A stretch of DNA of 34,919 bases from contig JAIRQQ010000050.1 of NCBI GenBank assembly GCA_031256395.1, positions 1 to 34,919 on the forward strand. The letters are read 5' to 3'. Of the stretch, positions 1 to 8,731 are shown piece by piece (the first letter of the stretch is position 1; each line of letters opens with the position of its first letter). This DNA comes from Nitrososphaerota archaeon (lineage in GTDB: Archaea > Thermoproteota > Bathyarchaeia > Bathyarchaeales > Bathycorpusculaceae). The notes below the pieces were generated by a model, which was not told the DNA's origin, made no database searches, and saw nothing but the letters and a program-made list of their open reading frames with translations. A program made the translations under genes and the position numbers.

Positions 1-903
1 GAGGTTGTGGCCATGACAGGCGATGGCGTAAATGACGCCCCGGCGTTGAAGGCGGCTGATATTGGGATTGCGATGGGCAAATCCGGAACTGAGGTGGCTA
101 AGAGCGCTTCAGATATGATCCTAGTTGATGATAATTTTGCAACTATTGTTGAGGCTGTTGGTGAGGGCCGAAATGTCTATGCCAACATCAAAAAAATAAT
201 CAACTTTTTGCTGGTCTGTAACCTGAGTGAGATTATCATCATGATTTTTGCGCAGATAGCTGGCTGGGGTATTTTGCTAACCCCGGTTATGTTGTTGTTG
301 ATTAACTTGGTGGGCGATGGTATTCCGGGTATTAATCTTTCCCGTGAGGAATTTGATCCCAAGTTGATGGATAAAAAGCCCATAAAGCGCAATGAGAGCT
401 TCTTTAGTGACGAACTACTATATTTGATTCTTCGCCAGACCATTGCCTGCTCAGTTGCTGTCTTGATAGGCTACTATGTTGGTGCGTTTGTTGTTTTGCC
501 AGGTGCAGAGGCTCCCTCGCATATGTTGGGTCAGACTATGGCATTTCTGATTACCGGCTTGACCTCAATAGTACATGTGTTCCATATACGCAGTTCAAAG
601 TCGGCCTTTAAAACCCCAATCAAAAACAATAAACCCCTAGTTGGAAGCGCCGTGGCTATGATCATAACGTTTGCCATATTTGTCATATTGCCAATTAGAG
701 AGCTCTTTGGTCTTTCGGCTATTAACGGCGCCCACTGGCTGGTTGTATTTGCAGTAACCTTGCTACCAACTGCAATACGCGAAATCGGCATATACATGGA
801 CGGCTTACCATTCATCAAAAAACAACGCCAAGCAGCAAGCAACATATTCAATAAAATTAGCGCTAAATTGCCATCGTTTAAACCTAAAAAACCAAAAAAA
901 TAG
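1..903 (+). CDS. Cation-transporting P-type ATPase, C-terminal part (cut by window start)
   Basis: The reading frame is already open at base 1, so this is the last third of a larger gene. It begins at the P-domain hinge motif [13 protein letters not shown], whose aspartates bind Mg2+, and continues into the C-terminal membrane block with about six helices. The M5-like segment has the CNLSE pattern (Asn and Glu ligands of P2 ATPases). The M6-like segment reads NLVGDGIPG, keeping Asn and Asp but with Gly where Ca2+ pumps have Thr (NLVTDG). The tail is Lys-rich (KPKKPKK). It belongs to the P2 family and is likely a cation pump in the cytoplasmic membrane. The altered M6 motif makes ion specificity uncertain. 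A second, full-length P2 ATPase lies at 4530-7313 and is clearly divergent from this one. Confidence 0.93.
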   Translation, partial: EVVAMTGDGVNDAPALKAADIGIAMGKSGTEVAKSASDMILVDDNFATIVEAVGEGRNVYANIKKIINFLLVCNLSEIIIMIFAQIAGWGILLTPVMLLLINLVGDGIPGINLSREEFDPKLMDKKPIKRNESFFSDELLYLILRQTIACSVAVLIGYYVGAFVVLPGAEAPSHMLGQTMAFLITGLTSIVHVFHIRSSKSAFKTPIKNNKPLVGSAVAMIITFAIFVILPIRELFGLSAINGAHWLVVFAVTLLPTAIREIGIYMDGLPFIKKQRQAASNIFNKISAKLPSFKPKKPKK

Positions 904-1157
904 TCACACAGCCAGATTGAGTAACCTACATAGAAACTCTACAAAACCACTCGGGATGACCAGTGCCACTTGATTTATTCCAATACATAGACTTAATCAC
1001 CTCAACATTAACACACCAAAAAAGCTTCAAAATGCTTGGATTTATTTAACAAATACAGCGCCCACTCAACGCTATGCAATATCAACAAATAATAGGTAAG
1101 CACCCAGCTGTATTAATGATTGGTTTAGCATTCAAATAAAAAAAGAAAGAGAGTAGG

Positions 1158-2018
1158 CTATTGAACTGCTGACTGCATCCGTTTAGCTAAAGCGTAGACA
1201 ATTGGAACCAGAACGATTGCTAATGCGATTGCAAAACCCCAAGCGATTGTACTGATTATACCAGTTACTCCGCTAAAGGTGGAAAAGATTGCGCCAGTAC
1301 CGATGAGCAGAAAGATTGTGTATAGGATGAATTTTGCATAGCCAGCAATAGGGAGAAATTCTGTATGCTCCTCAGTTATTGATTTAATCAGCCCGTCGGT
1401 TAGAATTATACCTACACCGATAATAACAAAGCCGATTATGAGTGAATACACCAAGTCTCCAGCGGTAAACAGCAACAGTTCGAAAGCAATGTTTAAGATT
1501 ATGGCAACAAGTCCGATGAACAAGAGATTTTTAAGCATATCAGCGATTTCAGCTTTACTTGGTCCAAACATGGGTCGAATTATACGGCCCACAAGTTGAG
1601 CTAAGAAATCCACAAGCACAATACCTAGAACTATGACAAGAATGCCGCCTATGAGTCGAGGAAGATATGCCGCGATCTGAGAGATGAATTCACCTGTAGC
1701 ACCGGGGAGGTTTATCACACCAACTGCAATAGTTATAGCTAGCACAATAACAAAAGCGTAGAGAAGATTACCTACAAAGTTAGATAAATCAAACCCTGAA
1801 CCTCTCAGAGTCCGTCCTATTTCGCTTCTATCAAAGTTTCGCTCTACAGTTTGATCAATTATTTTGTTAACAACTTTACCTACGAACCAGCCTACGATAA
1901 TGCCGATGACAACTATGATGATGGCGCCAATTATACCAGGTAGCGCTTTTGCGACCGTGCTTAGGAAATTATTGAATATCTCTTGCAACGTCAACATTAC
2001 CACTACTAAAGAGAACAT
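1158..2018 (-). CDS. Membrane protein with conserved TM-helix repeats (MscS-like channel relative)
   Basis: This 286-residue protein is almost wholly membrane-embedded. I count about six to seven hydrophobic helices arranged as repeated units with Gly-rich faces (for example IGAIIIVVIGIIVGWFVGKV and IGGILVIVLGIVLVDFLAQL), each followed by an amphipathic basic or acidic linker. This is the pattern of the conserved TM-helix repeat family (PF05552), related to the pore region of small-conductance mechanosensitive channels. I see no cytoplasmic MscS beta domain, so it may be a stand-alone membrane module. The start could be 2018 or an internal Met at 1997; neither has a strong ribosome site. It stands alone, with the coiled-coil gene at 2208-3350 upstream on the same strand. 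Function as a channel is family inference only. Confidence 0.8.
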   Translation of the reverse strand: MFSLVVVMLTLQEIFNNFLSTVAKALPGIIGAIIIVVIGIIVGWFVGKVVNKIIDQTVERNFDRSEIGRTLRGSGFDLSNFVGNLLYAFVIVLAITIAVGVINLPGATGEFISQIAAYLPRLIGGILVIVLGIVLVDFLAQLVGRIIRPMFGPSKAEIADMLKNLLFIGLVAIILNIAFELLLFTAGDLVYSLIIGFVIIGVGIILTDGLIKSITEEHTEFLPIAGYAKFILYTIFLLIGTGAIFSTFSGVTGIISTIAWGFAIALAIVLVPIVYALAKRMQSAVQ

Positions 2019-2207
2019 CGAGATACCGGGTCATAAACTATAGATGGGTCAATAAAAACTTTTCCAAGCTCTAACCAGTCACTTTTTTGGGCATTATTTG
2101 ACATTTGCCAATAATTAAAACAGGGGATAAGCAGTAGTGAGGACAATAAAAAGTAGGTAACCAGTTTTTTGGAACTACAAGTTAGAAGAAGAAAGGGAGA
2201 CAAAAGG

Positions 2208-3350
2208 TTAGACTGGGATTGGATATTTGATGACCCAGCCCTGCACGATTTTTTCGATATCGTCCAAGTTATCTTTTATCAGGTTATTGGCTGATCTAAC
2301 AGAAGATAGACGTGAATCGATTTTTTTGAGGGCTTCGTCAACATCTGAACCGCGGTTTATATCTTTGAGCGGGGGTCTTAATTGGAGATCAATTTTTTTA
2401 AGATCTCGTACTTGGATGGAAATTTCGGCGCTGATATCGTTTGCAGTTGTTAAGGATTTAGTAATCGCTGTTGTGTCTATGCTTTTTTTGTCATGATAAG
2501 TAGTTTCTGCACTATCTATTTCGTTTCGTATATCGCTTAGTGAGTTCCAAAGATCATCAAATGTTTTTTCCAGATGGATTTTATTGGCTTCGCCTACAAA
2601 CTTTTTTACAGCCAAAACTTCGAGGGTCTCTTCGTGTATGGTCTTTAAATATTCTTGGATTCGGCCATATAGTGCACTTGGACTACCGGAACGTGCGCGT
2701 CCCTTGCTTTCAGCCTCAAATAATTCATGCAGTATAACAGAAATTTGTCCAAACTCAAACTCAAAAGCATAGTTCTCAGTATACTCGCTTGGAACAAAAT
2801 TATTTTGGAATTCCTGAAGCTTTGCGCTTAGTTCGGCAATTTGCTGCTCGATTTGATTTATAAATGATTCAATGTTTTGGAAATTCAGATCTTCATAGGC
2901 AAATTCCTGAGCATTGGGAAGTATTGTTTGGAGTTTGGTGTTAAATATTTCAGCGGCATCGGTAATTTTTAAAAGTTTGAATTTTATGATTTTATCCAGT
3001 TTAGTTATCTTTTTTATAAGTGCAATGAATTCTCCTAGTTTTCGTGCATGCTGCTCAGGAGCTAAATCAGCATGTAGCTCTCGCTTTGGGAAATATAGCA
3101 CATCAGATATTGTTGAGGTTATGCTGGCAACAAGTCCATAAGTTGGATCAAACGATGGAAAAACCTCAGACAAGCCGCTCACTATAGTATCGATTTCATC
3201 TATGTGTTCAGGAACTAGATTAGTTTTATCAACTTTACGAAATTCATCCACACAATACGCGCCATAGCGGCCAACTTTACCAATCATAAACTCGATTTTA
3301 TACATTAATTGCCGTAATTGCGCATCTAAATCATCATCTAAACTACTCAT
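2208..3350 (-). CDS. Hypothetical alpha-helical coiled-coil protein
   Basis: I do not recognise a family. The frame is open to 3467, but residues 1-39 of the long form are basic and unlike the rest. The Met at 3348-3350, beginning MSSLDDDLDAQLRQL, is the more credible start and gives 380 residues. The protein is dominated by heptad-like helices, such as INQIEQQIAELSAKLQEF, with many charged residues, no signal peptide and no membrane segment. It is probably a cytosolic structural or scaffolding protein. It is on the same strand as the TM-helix protein at 1158-2018, with about 190 bp between them, so a shared transcript is possible but not shown. The coding strand is A-rich and ordinary for the region. 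Confidence 0.75.
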   Translation of the reverse strand: MSSLDDDLDAQLRQLMYKIEFMIGKVGRYGAYCVDEFRKVDKTNLVPEHIDEIDTIVSGLSEVFPSFDPTYGLVASITSTISDVLYFPKRELHADLAPEQHARKLGEFIALIKKITKLDKIIKFKLLKITDAAEIFNTKLQTILPNAQEFAYEDLNFQNIESFINQIEQQIAELSAKLQEFQNNFVPSEYTENYAFEFEFGQISVILHELFEAESKGRARSGSPSALYGRIQEYLKTIHEETLEVLAVKKFVGEANKIHLEKTFDDLWNSLSDIRNEIDSAETTYHDKKSIDTTAITKSLTTANDISAEISIQVRDLKKIDLQLRPPLKDINRGSDVDEALKKIDSRLSSVRSANNLIKDNLDDIEKIVQGWVIKYPIPV

Positions 3351-3747
3351 TTCAAATACACCTGCATTAAAAATCCAACACAACACACCAAAGGACAGGT
3401 GCAAATTTCTAACTCTTCGCCTACCGCTCTTGACATGTTTAAATCTCCGTGTATTGCTAAAGCTCACAAAAATTAAATATTTTAACCTTTAGTGAGAAAG
3501 GACCCAACTATTGATAAAAACTTACAATACACAGAACAACCAACACATTAATGACCAAAAAACAACAACAATTAACACAAAATCAAGACACCCCCACAAT
3601 TGCAACCAAGAGAGATTTTGCACAGAACTTTAGATACACCAACAGGAGACTACAAGCAACAGATTTTCAACCTACAATTCAAGCGCTTGCTAGATGCTGA
3701 AAAACAATATATGGAAAAACCGCTTAGAATAGCAAGGCAGTCTGTAC
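3351..3747. other. Intergenic, A+C-rich on the plus strand
   Basis: About 400 bases separate the divergent genes at 3350 (minus) and 3748 (plus). From roughly 3500 to 3610 the plus strand is strikingly poor in G and rich in A and C. A TTG-initiated open frame at 3600-3794 exists but overlaps the next gene and has no convincing ribosome site. I see no RNA gene or clear repeat. Confidence 0.6.
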
Positions 3748-4290
3748 ATGAACCAAACCACGCCTCTGCACCGTATAGCGGACTATATAGCTAAGCACCG
3801 AGTATCTCTGGGTCTGCTTTTGGCAGCTTATGGTACATTCTATCTTGCAACTGTGATAACAAGCGGTTGGGCACCCACAGACTGGGGCCGTGATACATTC
3901 AATATTGCCCCGTTTAGTGTTCAAGCACTCATACTCCGAAGTGCAATTAACCCCCTATTCTTTATCACAAGTCTGCCAGCACTTCTGATTGGCACAGTTC
4001 TGCTCTGCAAAGACACCCTAGGCGGGTTGCGTGCTCTAACGCCTGAGAGTCGCCATACCGCCATGCTTTTGACAGTCTTTGGGTTTTTCTATGTTGTTGT
4101 GGGAGCTTGGCCCCTTCAAAATCAGGGCGATTTTCCTTGGGATTGGCAAAACCAGATTGCGGGTTATGGATCAATTTTTGCTTGGGCCCTTTATGCATTG
4201 AGCCTTATTGTGCTTGCAATTGGGGTTGTTTCACTCTATGTGCACAGCAAAGATTATCGTCGACGACATCCAGAGGTTATGTTTGATTGA
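3748..4290 (+). CDS. Small four-helix membrane protein of unknown function
   Basis: This 180-residue protein has four predicted membrane helices at about residues 19-41 (LGLLLAAYGTFYLATVI), 62-86, 103-121 (MLLTVFGFFYVVVGAW) and 140-165. A short cytosolic basic tail (KDYRRRHPE) follows. No catalytic motif or known family is recognised. The ATG at 3748 is a reasonable start, with no strong Shine-Dalgarno site. A short hairpin plus T-run immediately after the stop looks like its terminator, suggesting a monocistronic unit. It is followed by a 240-base AT-rich gap before the ATPase gene. Confidence 0.7.
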   Translation: MNQTTPLHRIADYIAKHRVSLGLLLAAYGTFYLATVITSGWAPTDWGRDTFNIAPFSVQALILRSAINPLFFITSLPALLIGTVLLCKDTLGGLRALTPESRHTAMLLTVFGFFYVVVGAWPLQNQGDFPWDWQNQIAGYGSIFAWALYALSLIVLAIGVVSLYVHSKDYRRRHPEVMFD

Positions 4291-4309
4291 ATGTATTAGT
4301 ACATTTTTT
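4291..4309 (+). terminator. Hairpin with T-run after the 3748-4290 gene
   Basis: ATGTA-TTAG-TACAT forms a 5-bp stem with a 4-base loop directly after the stop codon and is followed by six T residues. Archaeal termination mainly needs the T-run; the hairpin is weak, so the call is tentative. Confidence 0.45.
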
Positions 4310-4529
4310 GTGTTAAGGTTATAATAAATCCGAAGAAGCCAAGGTTAAAAACATAAACACCGTTTAATAACTCTTCAAACTAAATATTTTAAACATCATC
4401 CGATTTAACATGATTTTTTTATCTTTTTTTAAAATGACAGAACAAAATTATTCGTTAAACACTAAAAGGTGTTAAAGCCTAAATAGTATCACACCATAAA
4501 TGTGAGTATCGCAGGAAGCAAGAGAAAAA

Positions 4530-7313
4530 TTGGTTAAACTCTGGCACAGCAAAACCACAGAAGCAACAGCAGATGAACTAAAAACAAACAGCAACGGACT
4601 AACAGCCCAAGAGGCAAAACAACGCCTAATAACATATGGACCCAACGAACTCAGAAAAGAAAAACGCAAATCACCCCTCAAAATCCTCTTGGAACAATTC
4701 ACAGATATACTTATGATCATTCTGCTCTTTGCAGTGGCGCTTTCTGTAGGAGTTGGTATCTATCAAGGCTCCATGAATGAAATGATCGATGCCGCAATCA
4801 TTCTAATAATTGTTATCGCCAGTGCAACCTTGGGATTTACTCAAGAATATCGTAGCGAAAAAGCCGTTGAAACCCTCAAAAAAATGACAGCCCCAACTGC
4901 TATTGTTTTGCGTGAGGGCAAAGAAGTTCGAATCCCAGCCTCAGAACTGGTACCCGGCGATATCATTTTGCTCTATGCAGGAGATAGAGTGCCAGCAGAT
5001 GGCCGACTAATAGAAGCCTTCACCCTAAAAACAGATGAATCAGCCCTCACAGGCGAATCAGCGCCTGTACAGAAATCAACTATGGCCCTTTCTGAACAGA
5101 CTCAGCTAAACGACCGAGAAAATATGGTTTTCACTGGAACCGTTGTCGTCTATGGCAGAGGTAAAGCAATCATAACCAACACAGGCATGGATACTGAATT
5201 TGGTAAAATCGCCGAGATGGTCCAAACAGCCCCTCAAGAACAAACACCACTTGAAAAACGCCTATCAGGGGTAGGCAAAACAATAGGCATCTTGGCCCTA
5301 ACTGTTGCTATAAGTGTGGGTATTATTGGCATAGTCGTTGAGCAACGACCCATCATAGAGATGGTTTTGTGGGCAATTAGCTTGGCAGTTGCAGCAGTTC
5401 CAGAAGCTCTGCCCGCCATCGTCACAGGCGCATTAGCAATTGGTATGTATCGCATGGCTAAATCCAATGCCATCGTCAAACGTCTGCCTGCTGTTGAGAC
5501 CTTGGGCAGCACAAGTGTAATCTGCAGTGACAAAACAGGTACCATGACCAAAGGCGAAATGACGGTTCGCAACATCTATGTCAATGAACAATCCATCAAA
5601 GTCACAGGTATTGGCTACGCTCCCAAAGGCGAATTCCAGATTGGCGACAAAAAAATCGAACCCCACAAAGAGTTAGAGGAGTTGCTCAAAATTGCTGTGC
5701 TCTGTAACGACTCCGCACTCAACCAAGACAACCAAACAAGCAAATGGACAGTTAAAGGCGATCCCACCGAAGGCGCATTAATTGTCGCTGCTGAAAAAGC
5801 AAACATCCAAAAACAAACCATAGACAAAGAACAACCACGCATAAACGAAATACCGTTTTCCTCTGAACGCAAACGCATGACCACCATCCACACCAAAAAA
5901 GACAAACAAATCGCCTACATGAAAGGTGCGCCCGAAATGATTATGGAACGTTGTAGCAAAATTTTGCTCAACGGAAAACTAGAATCCTTCACCAAAGAAA
6001 ACCACACCAAATACTTCCAGATAACTGAAGAGCTAGCTCAGCAAGCATTGCGCAATCTTGCATTTGCCTACAGAGAATTCCCCGCTGATACAAAATTCAC
6101 CGAAGACCTAGAAAAAGACTTTGTGTTTGTAGGCATCATAAGCATGATTGACCCGCCCCGCCCAGAGGTCAAAGATGCCATAACGGCCTGCAAAAAAGCA
6201 GGCATACATGTCGTCATGATTACCGGCGATCACAAACTCACCGCCACAGCAGTGGGCAAAGAACTGGGGCTTTTAGACGAAAACACATCAGACACACAAG
6301 TGCTAACTGGACAAGAACTTGAAAAAATGACTGATGAACAACTCGCAGAAATCGTAGAGAATGTGGTAATTTATGCGCGGGTCTCACCGGAAGATAAGAT
6401 GCGTATTGTCAAAGCTTGGAAACAAAAAGATCACGTTGTCGCGATGACAGGCGATGGAGTCAACGATGCGCCGGCCCTTAAGATGAGTGATATAGGTATA
6501 GCTATGGGTATAAGCGGCACCGAGGTCTCCAAAGAAGCTGCCGATATAGTTCTTGCGGATGATAACTTTGTCAGCATTGTCAAAGCGGTGCGGGAAGGCA
6601 GAGAAATTTTTGAGAACATTAAAAAATACCTCACCTATCTGCTGCAATGTAACATCATGGAAATCATTGTCATGCTCATAGCTATTCTTGCTGTGCCCTA
6701 CCTTGCAGATATATTCAATCCAGGGCTAAGCGCTACCTTTGAGGGTAGAGAAGCCATAGGCAGTGCCGCAATTGCACTCACTGCAGTCCAGCTACTATGG
6801 ATGAACCTAGTTACGGATGGGTTGCCCGCAATCGCTTTAGGCGTGGATCCTGGAGACCCAGACCTGATGGAGCGCAAACCGCGTAAACCTAAAGAGAGCA
6901 TCTTTAGCAAAGAAGTCAAAGTCTATCTCACTGCAATGCCAGCAATTATGTCCGCGTTGCTACTAACAGCATATTTTATGCATACACCTTGGCTAAACGA
7001 GGCATCTTTGCTTGCGGCTCGAACTCAGCTGTTAACTGCTATGATAGTTATGGAGCTGGTTATAGCGCTCTCTATGAGATCATTAAAGTATCCAGTGTTC
7101 AAAGTTGGGGTCTTCAAAAACAAGTACTTATGGTATGCAATCCTTGGCTCCTTTGCTCTGCAATTAGTGATTCTATATGTGCCAGGTCTCCAGTCCATCT
7201 TTGGTGTTCACACACCAGAGTTAATCGATTGGGGTATAGCCGCACTGTTTGGAGCGATAGTATTCTCTACCATAGAAATCGGAAAATGGATTACCAGTCG
7301 ATCTAAAAAGTAA
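4530..7313 (+). CDS. P-type Ca2+-type cation ATPase (P2A), full length
   Basis: This 927-residue P2-type ATPase pumps cations across the cytoplasmic membrane at the cost of ATP. All signature parts are present: the actuator TGES motif at residues 174-177, M4 with PEALP, the phosphorylated Asp334 in SDKTGTMTKG, the nucleotide-domain KGAPE motif, and TGDGVND at 640-646. The membrane ligands of SERCA-like pumps are kept: M4 Glu in PEALP, M5 Asn and Glu in CNIMEI, and M6 NLVTDG. Ca2+, or possibly Mn2+, is therefore the likely substrate. The start is a TTG with a weak purine-rich site (AGGAAG) upstream; no better Met precedes the conserved N-terminal WHSKTTEATADEL. Its length is normal for the family. 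It is transcribed alone, with AT-rich DNA on both sides. Confidence 0.95.
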   Translation: MVKLWHSKTTEATADELKTNSNGLTAQEAKQRLITYGPNELRKEKRKSPLKILLEQFTDILMIILLFAVALSVGVGIYQGSMNEMIDAAIILIIVIASATLGFTQEYRSEKAVETLKKMTAPTAIVLREGKEVRIPASELVPGDIILLYAGDRVPADGRLIEAFTLKTDESALTGESAPVQKSTMALSEQTQLNDRENMVFTGTVVVYGRGKAIITNTGMDTEFGKIAEMVQTAPQEQTPLEKRLSGVGKTIGILALTVAISVGIIGIVVEQRPIIEMVLWAISLAVAAVPEALPAIVTGALAIGMYRMAKSNAIVKRLPAVETLGSTSVICSDKTGTMTKGEMTVRNIYVNEQSIKVTGIGYAPKGEFQIGDKKIEPHKELEELLKIAVLCNDSALNQDNQTSKWTVKGDPTEGALIVAAEKANIQKQTIDKEQPRINEIPFSSERKRMTTIHTKKDKQIAYMKGAPEMIMERCSKILLNGKLESFTKENHTKYFQITEELAQQALRNLAFAYREFPADTKFTEDLEKDFVFVGIISMIDPPRPEVKDAITACKKAGIHVVMITGDHKLTATAVGKELGLLDENTSDTQVLTGQELEKMTDEQLAEIVENVVIYARVSPEDKMRIVKAWKQKDHVVAMTGDGVNDAPALKMSDIGIAMGISGTEVSKEAADIVLADDNFVSIVKAVREGREIFENIKKYLTYLLQCNIMEIIVMLIAILAVPYLADIFNPGLSATFEGREAIGSAAIALTAVQLLWMNLVTDGLPAIALGVDPGDPDLMERKPRKPKESIFSKEVKVYLTAMPAIMSALLLTAYFMHTPWLNEASLLAARTQLLTAMIVMELVIALSMRSLKYPVFKVGVFKNKYLWYAILGSFALQLVILYVPGLQSIFGVHTPELIDWGIAALFGAIVFSTIEIGKWITSRSKK

Positions 7314-7447
7314 CCAGCCCATCGCAAAATGCCAGCTATGTAAACTAATTGTCTCTATATAGGGTTCGTTATTTATTTTTTTGTTATATTTTTCGGAAAG
7401 ATGTTTAAACTGGCAAGTGACAATTTAGCACCCTGTGAGAAAAAAAG

Positions 7448-7774
7448 ATGCATATATTACAGGTTTATACACATGCCCCCGAGAGTTGTCCGATAGGTAG
7501 TCCAAAAAACCTGCAGATAACCAGGGATTGGCTAAAAAAAGTGGATATGTTAGCAACTAAATATGGCATTAAGGTTATTGGGGTATGGACTGACCGCTGG
7601 GGACATCAAGCGTGGGCAGTTTATGATACCCCCAATATGGAAGCGTTTGAGGCTTTTGAACAGGAACCCGAACATCTAAATAGAGTTCCCTTCACCGATA
7701 CTCAAACCAAAATCGTGACCACCGTTCCGGAAACGATTGCGTTTTTTGACAAAATAGAAAAAGAAACGCACTAA
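7448..7774 (+). CDS. Small alpha/beta protein, DUF3303-like
   Basis: This 108-residue cytosolic protein opens with the strand MHILQVYTHAPE and contains a helix, the strand IKVIGVWTDRWGHQAWAVYD, and the segment NMEAFEAFEQEPE. The order (strand, helix, GVWTDR-like strand, histidine-aromatic motif, helix) fits the ferredoxin-like DUF3303 family. These are small proteins of unknown activity, often compared with muconolactone isomerase-like dimers. The ATG follows a purine run (GTGAGAAAAAAAG), and a T-rich and TATA-like stretch lies at about 7368-7395. It has no obvious link to the neighbouring ATPase or transporter. The family call is by pattern only. Confidence 0.7.
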   Translation: MHILQVYTHAPESCPIGSPKNLQITRDWLKKVDMLATKYGIKVIGVWTDRWGHQAWAVYDTPNMEAFEAFEQEPEHLNRVPFTDTQTKIVTTVPETIAFFDKIEKETH

Positions 7775-7812
7775 ACGCCTTAGAAAATTCCCTGCCATCA
7801 ACTCTTTTTCCT

Positions 7813-7870
7813 ACAGGTTTACACTTAAGTTGTGCTATCAATTAACAGTGGGTTTGGCGGCTAAACCTGT
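7813..7870. promoter_or_regulatory. Inverted repeat ACAGGTTTA / TAAACCTGT upstream of the acetate transporter
   Basis: A perfect 9-bp inverted repeat (7813-7821 and 7862-7870) encloses 40 bases, about 90 bases before the transporter ATG. Next to each arm is a further TTTACA or TGTAAA element. It could be a pair of operator half-sites or a transcript hairpin. TATA-like sequence follows at about 7880 and 7923. Confidence 0.4.
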
Positions 7871-7960
7871 AAACTAAATATTGCTATATAGTATGACAAT
7901 CAAAGAAAGATCTGTAGAAAAGCATAAATATGCATAAGTTGAAGCGGACAGCGAATAACA

Positions 7961-8536
7961 ATGAGCACTAAATTGGCTAATCCAGCACCGCTTGGACTTT
8001 TAGGTTTTGGTCTAACCACTGTTCTACTCAATCTGCATAATGAGGGCTTGTTTCCACTTGACACAATGATTTTGGCAATGGGATTGGCCTACGGCGGCTT
8101 GGCACAACTAATTGTTGGCATCATGGAATACCGGAAGGGTAACACCTTTGGTACCGTCGCCTTTTGTTCTTATGGGCTATTTTGGTGGTCTCTTGTGGGT
8201 TTGTTGCTTTTGCCTAAATTAACCATATTTAATGGGCTTGTTGCACCCACAGAAATTGCCATGGCATCCTACTTTGTGATGTGGGGAGTGTTCACTTTTG
8301 CAATGTTTTTTGGGACTCTTAAGGCTAATCGTGCATTGCAGTTTGTGTTTGGGAGCTTGTTTGTGTTGTTTTTCCTTTTGGCTGCAGGAGAGCTTTTGGG
8401 AAATCCAATATGGCTTAGCACCATCACAGGCATTGAAGGGGTCATCTGTGGAGCTAGTGCGATCTATCTTGGAATTGCAGAAGTGCTAAATGAGACCTAT
8501 CAAAGGACTGTGTTGCCCATCTGTCCAACACCCTAA
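7961..8536 (+). CDS. Acetate/succinate transporter, GPR1/FUN34/YaaH (AceTr) family
   Basis: This 191-residue integral membrane protein is expected to move acetate, or small monocarboxylates and succinate, across the membrane. It begins with the diagnostic family motif [14 protein letters not shown] and shows six evenly spaced hydrophobic helices, which matches the usual length of about 190-200 residues. Further typical stretches are [20 protein letters not shown] after helix 2 and YGLFWWSLV in helix 3. The ATG starts [10 protein letters not shown]; the leader upstream is about 90 bases if the inverted repeat at 7813-7870 is regulatory. In an acetogenic or fermentative archaeon it would export or import acetate. 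A T-rich stretch after the stop (8539-8566) probably ends the transcript. Confidence 0.92.
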   Translation: MSTKLANPAPLGLLGFGLTTVLLNLHNEGLFPLDTMILAMGLAYGGLAQLIVGIMEYRKGNTFGTVAFCSYGLFWWSLVGLLLLPKLTIFNGLVAPTEIAMASYFVMWGVFTFAMFFGTLKANRALQFVFGSLFVLFFLLAAGELLGNPIWLSTITGIEGVICGASAIYLGIAEVLNETYQRTVLPICPTP

Positions 8537-8569
8537 TCCGTTTTTATTTAATTATCTTAATTTTTTGTA

Positions 8570-8731
8570 GTTGTTGTGGTTTATTTAGCTAAGAGGGGTA
8601 GTTATTCTGAGGCGGGTTGTTGTTGTGGAGTTGGTTTGTTGGTTGGTTGTTTGTTTGTTGTTATTGTGTTGGTTTATAGGTGGCTTTAGCTTACAGTTGG
8701 GGTAGTAGTGGCAGTGTAGTGAGGTGGATAG
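8570..8731 (+). other. Non-coding tract extremely rich in G and T
   Basis: From 8570 to 8731 the plus strand has very few C residues (about six in 130 bases) and repeated GGTTG / TTGTTG units. Several GG pairs (for example GGAGTTGG and GGTTGGTTG) could allow weak two-tier G-quadruplexes. The skew continues into the 5' half of the next gene. No ORF or RNA gene is evident. Confidence 0.6.

Noticed and set aside
2006-2203. 65-residue minus-strand frame with a hydrophobic stretch, overlapping the channel-like gene start
   Set aside because: No ribosome site, low-complexity content and overlap with a better gene; it looks like a chance frame.
3600-3794. 64-residue TTG-initiated frame before the small membrane protein
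   Set aside because: It overlaps the following gene by 47 bases, has no ribosome site and shows no recognisable protein pattern.
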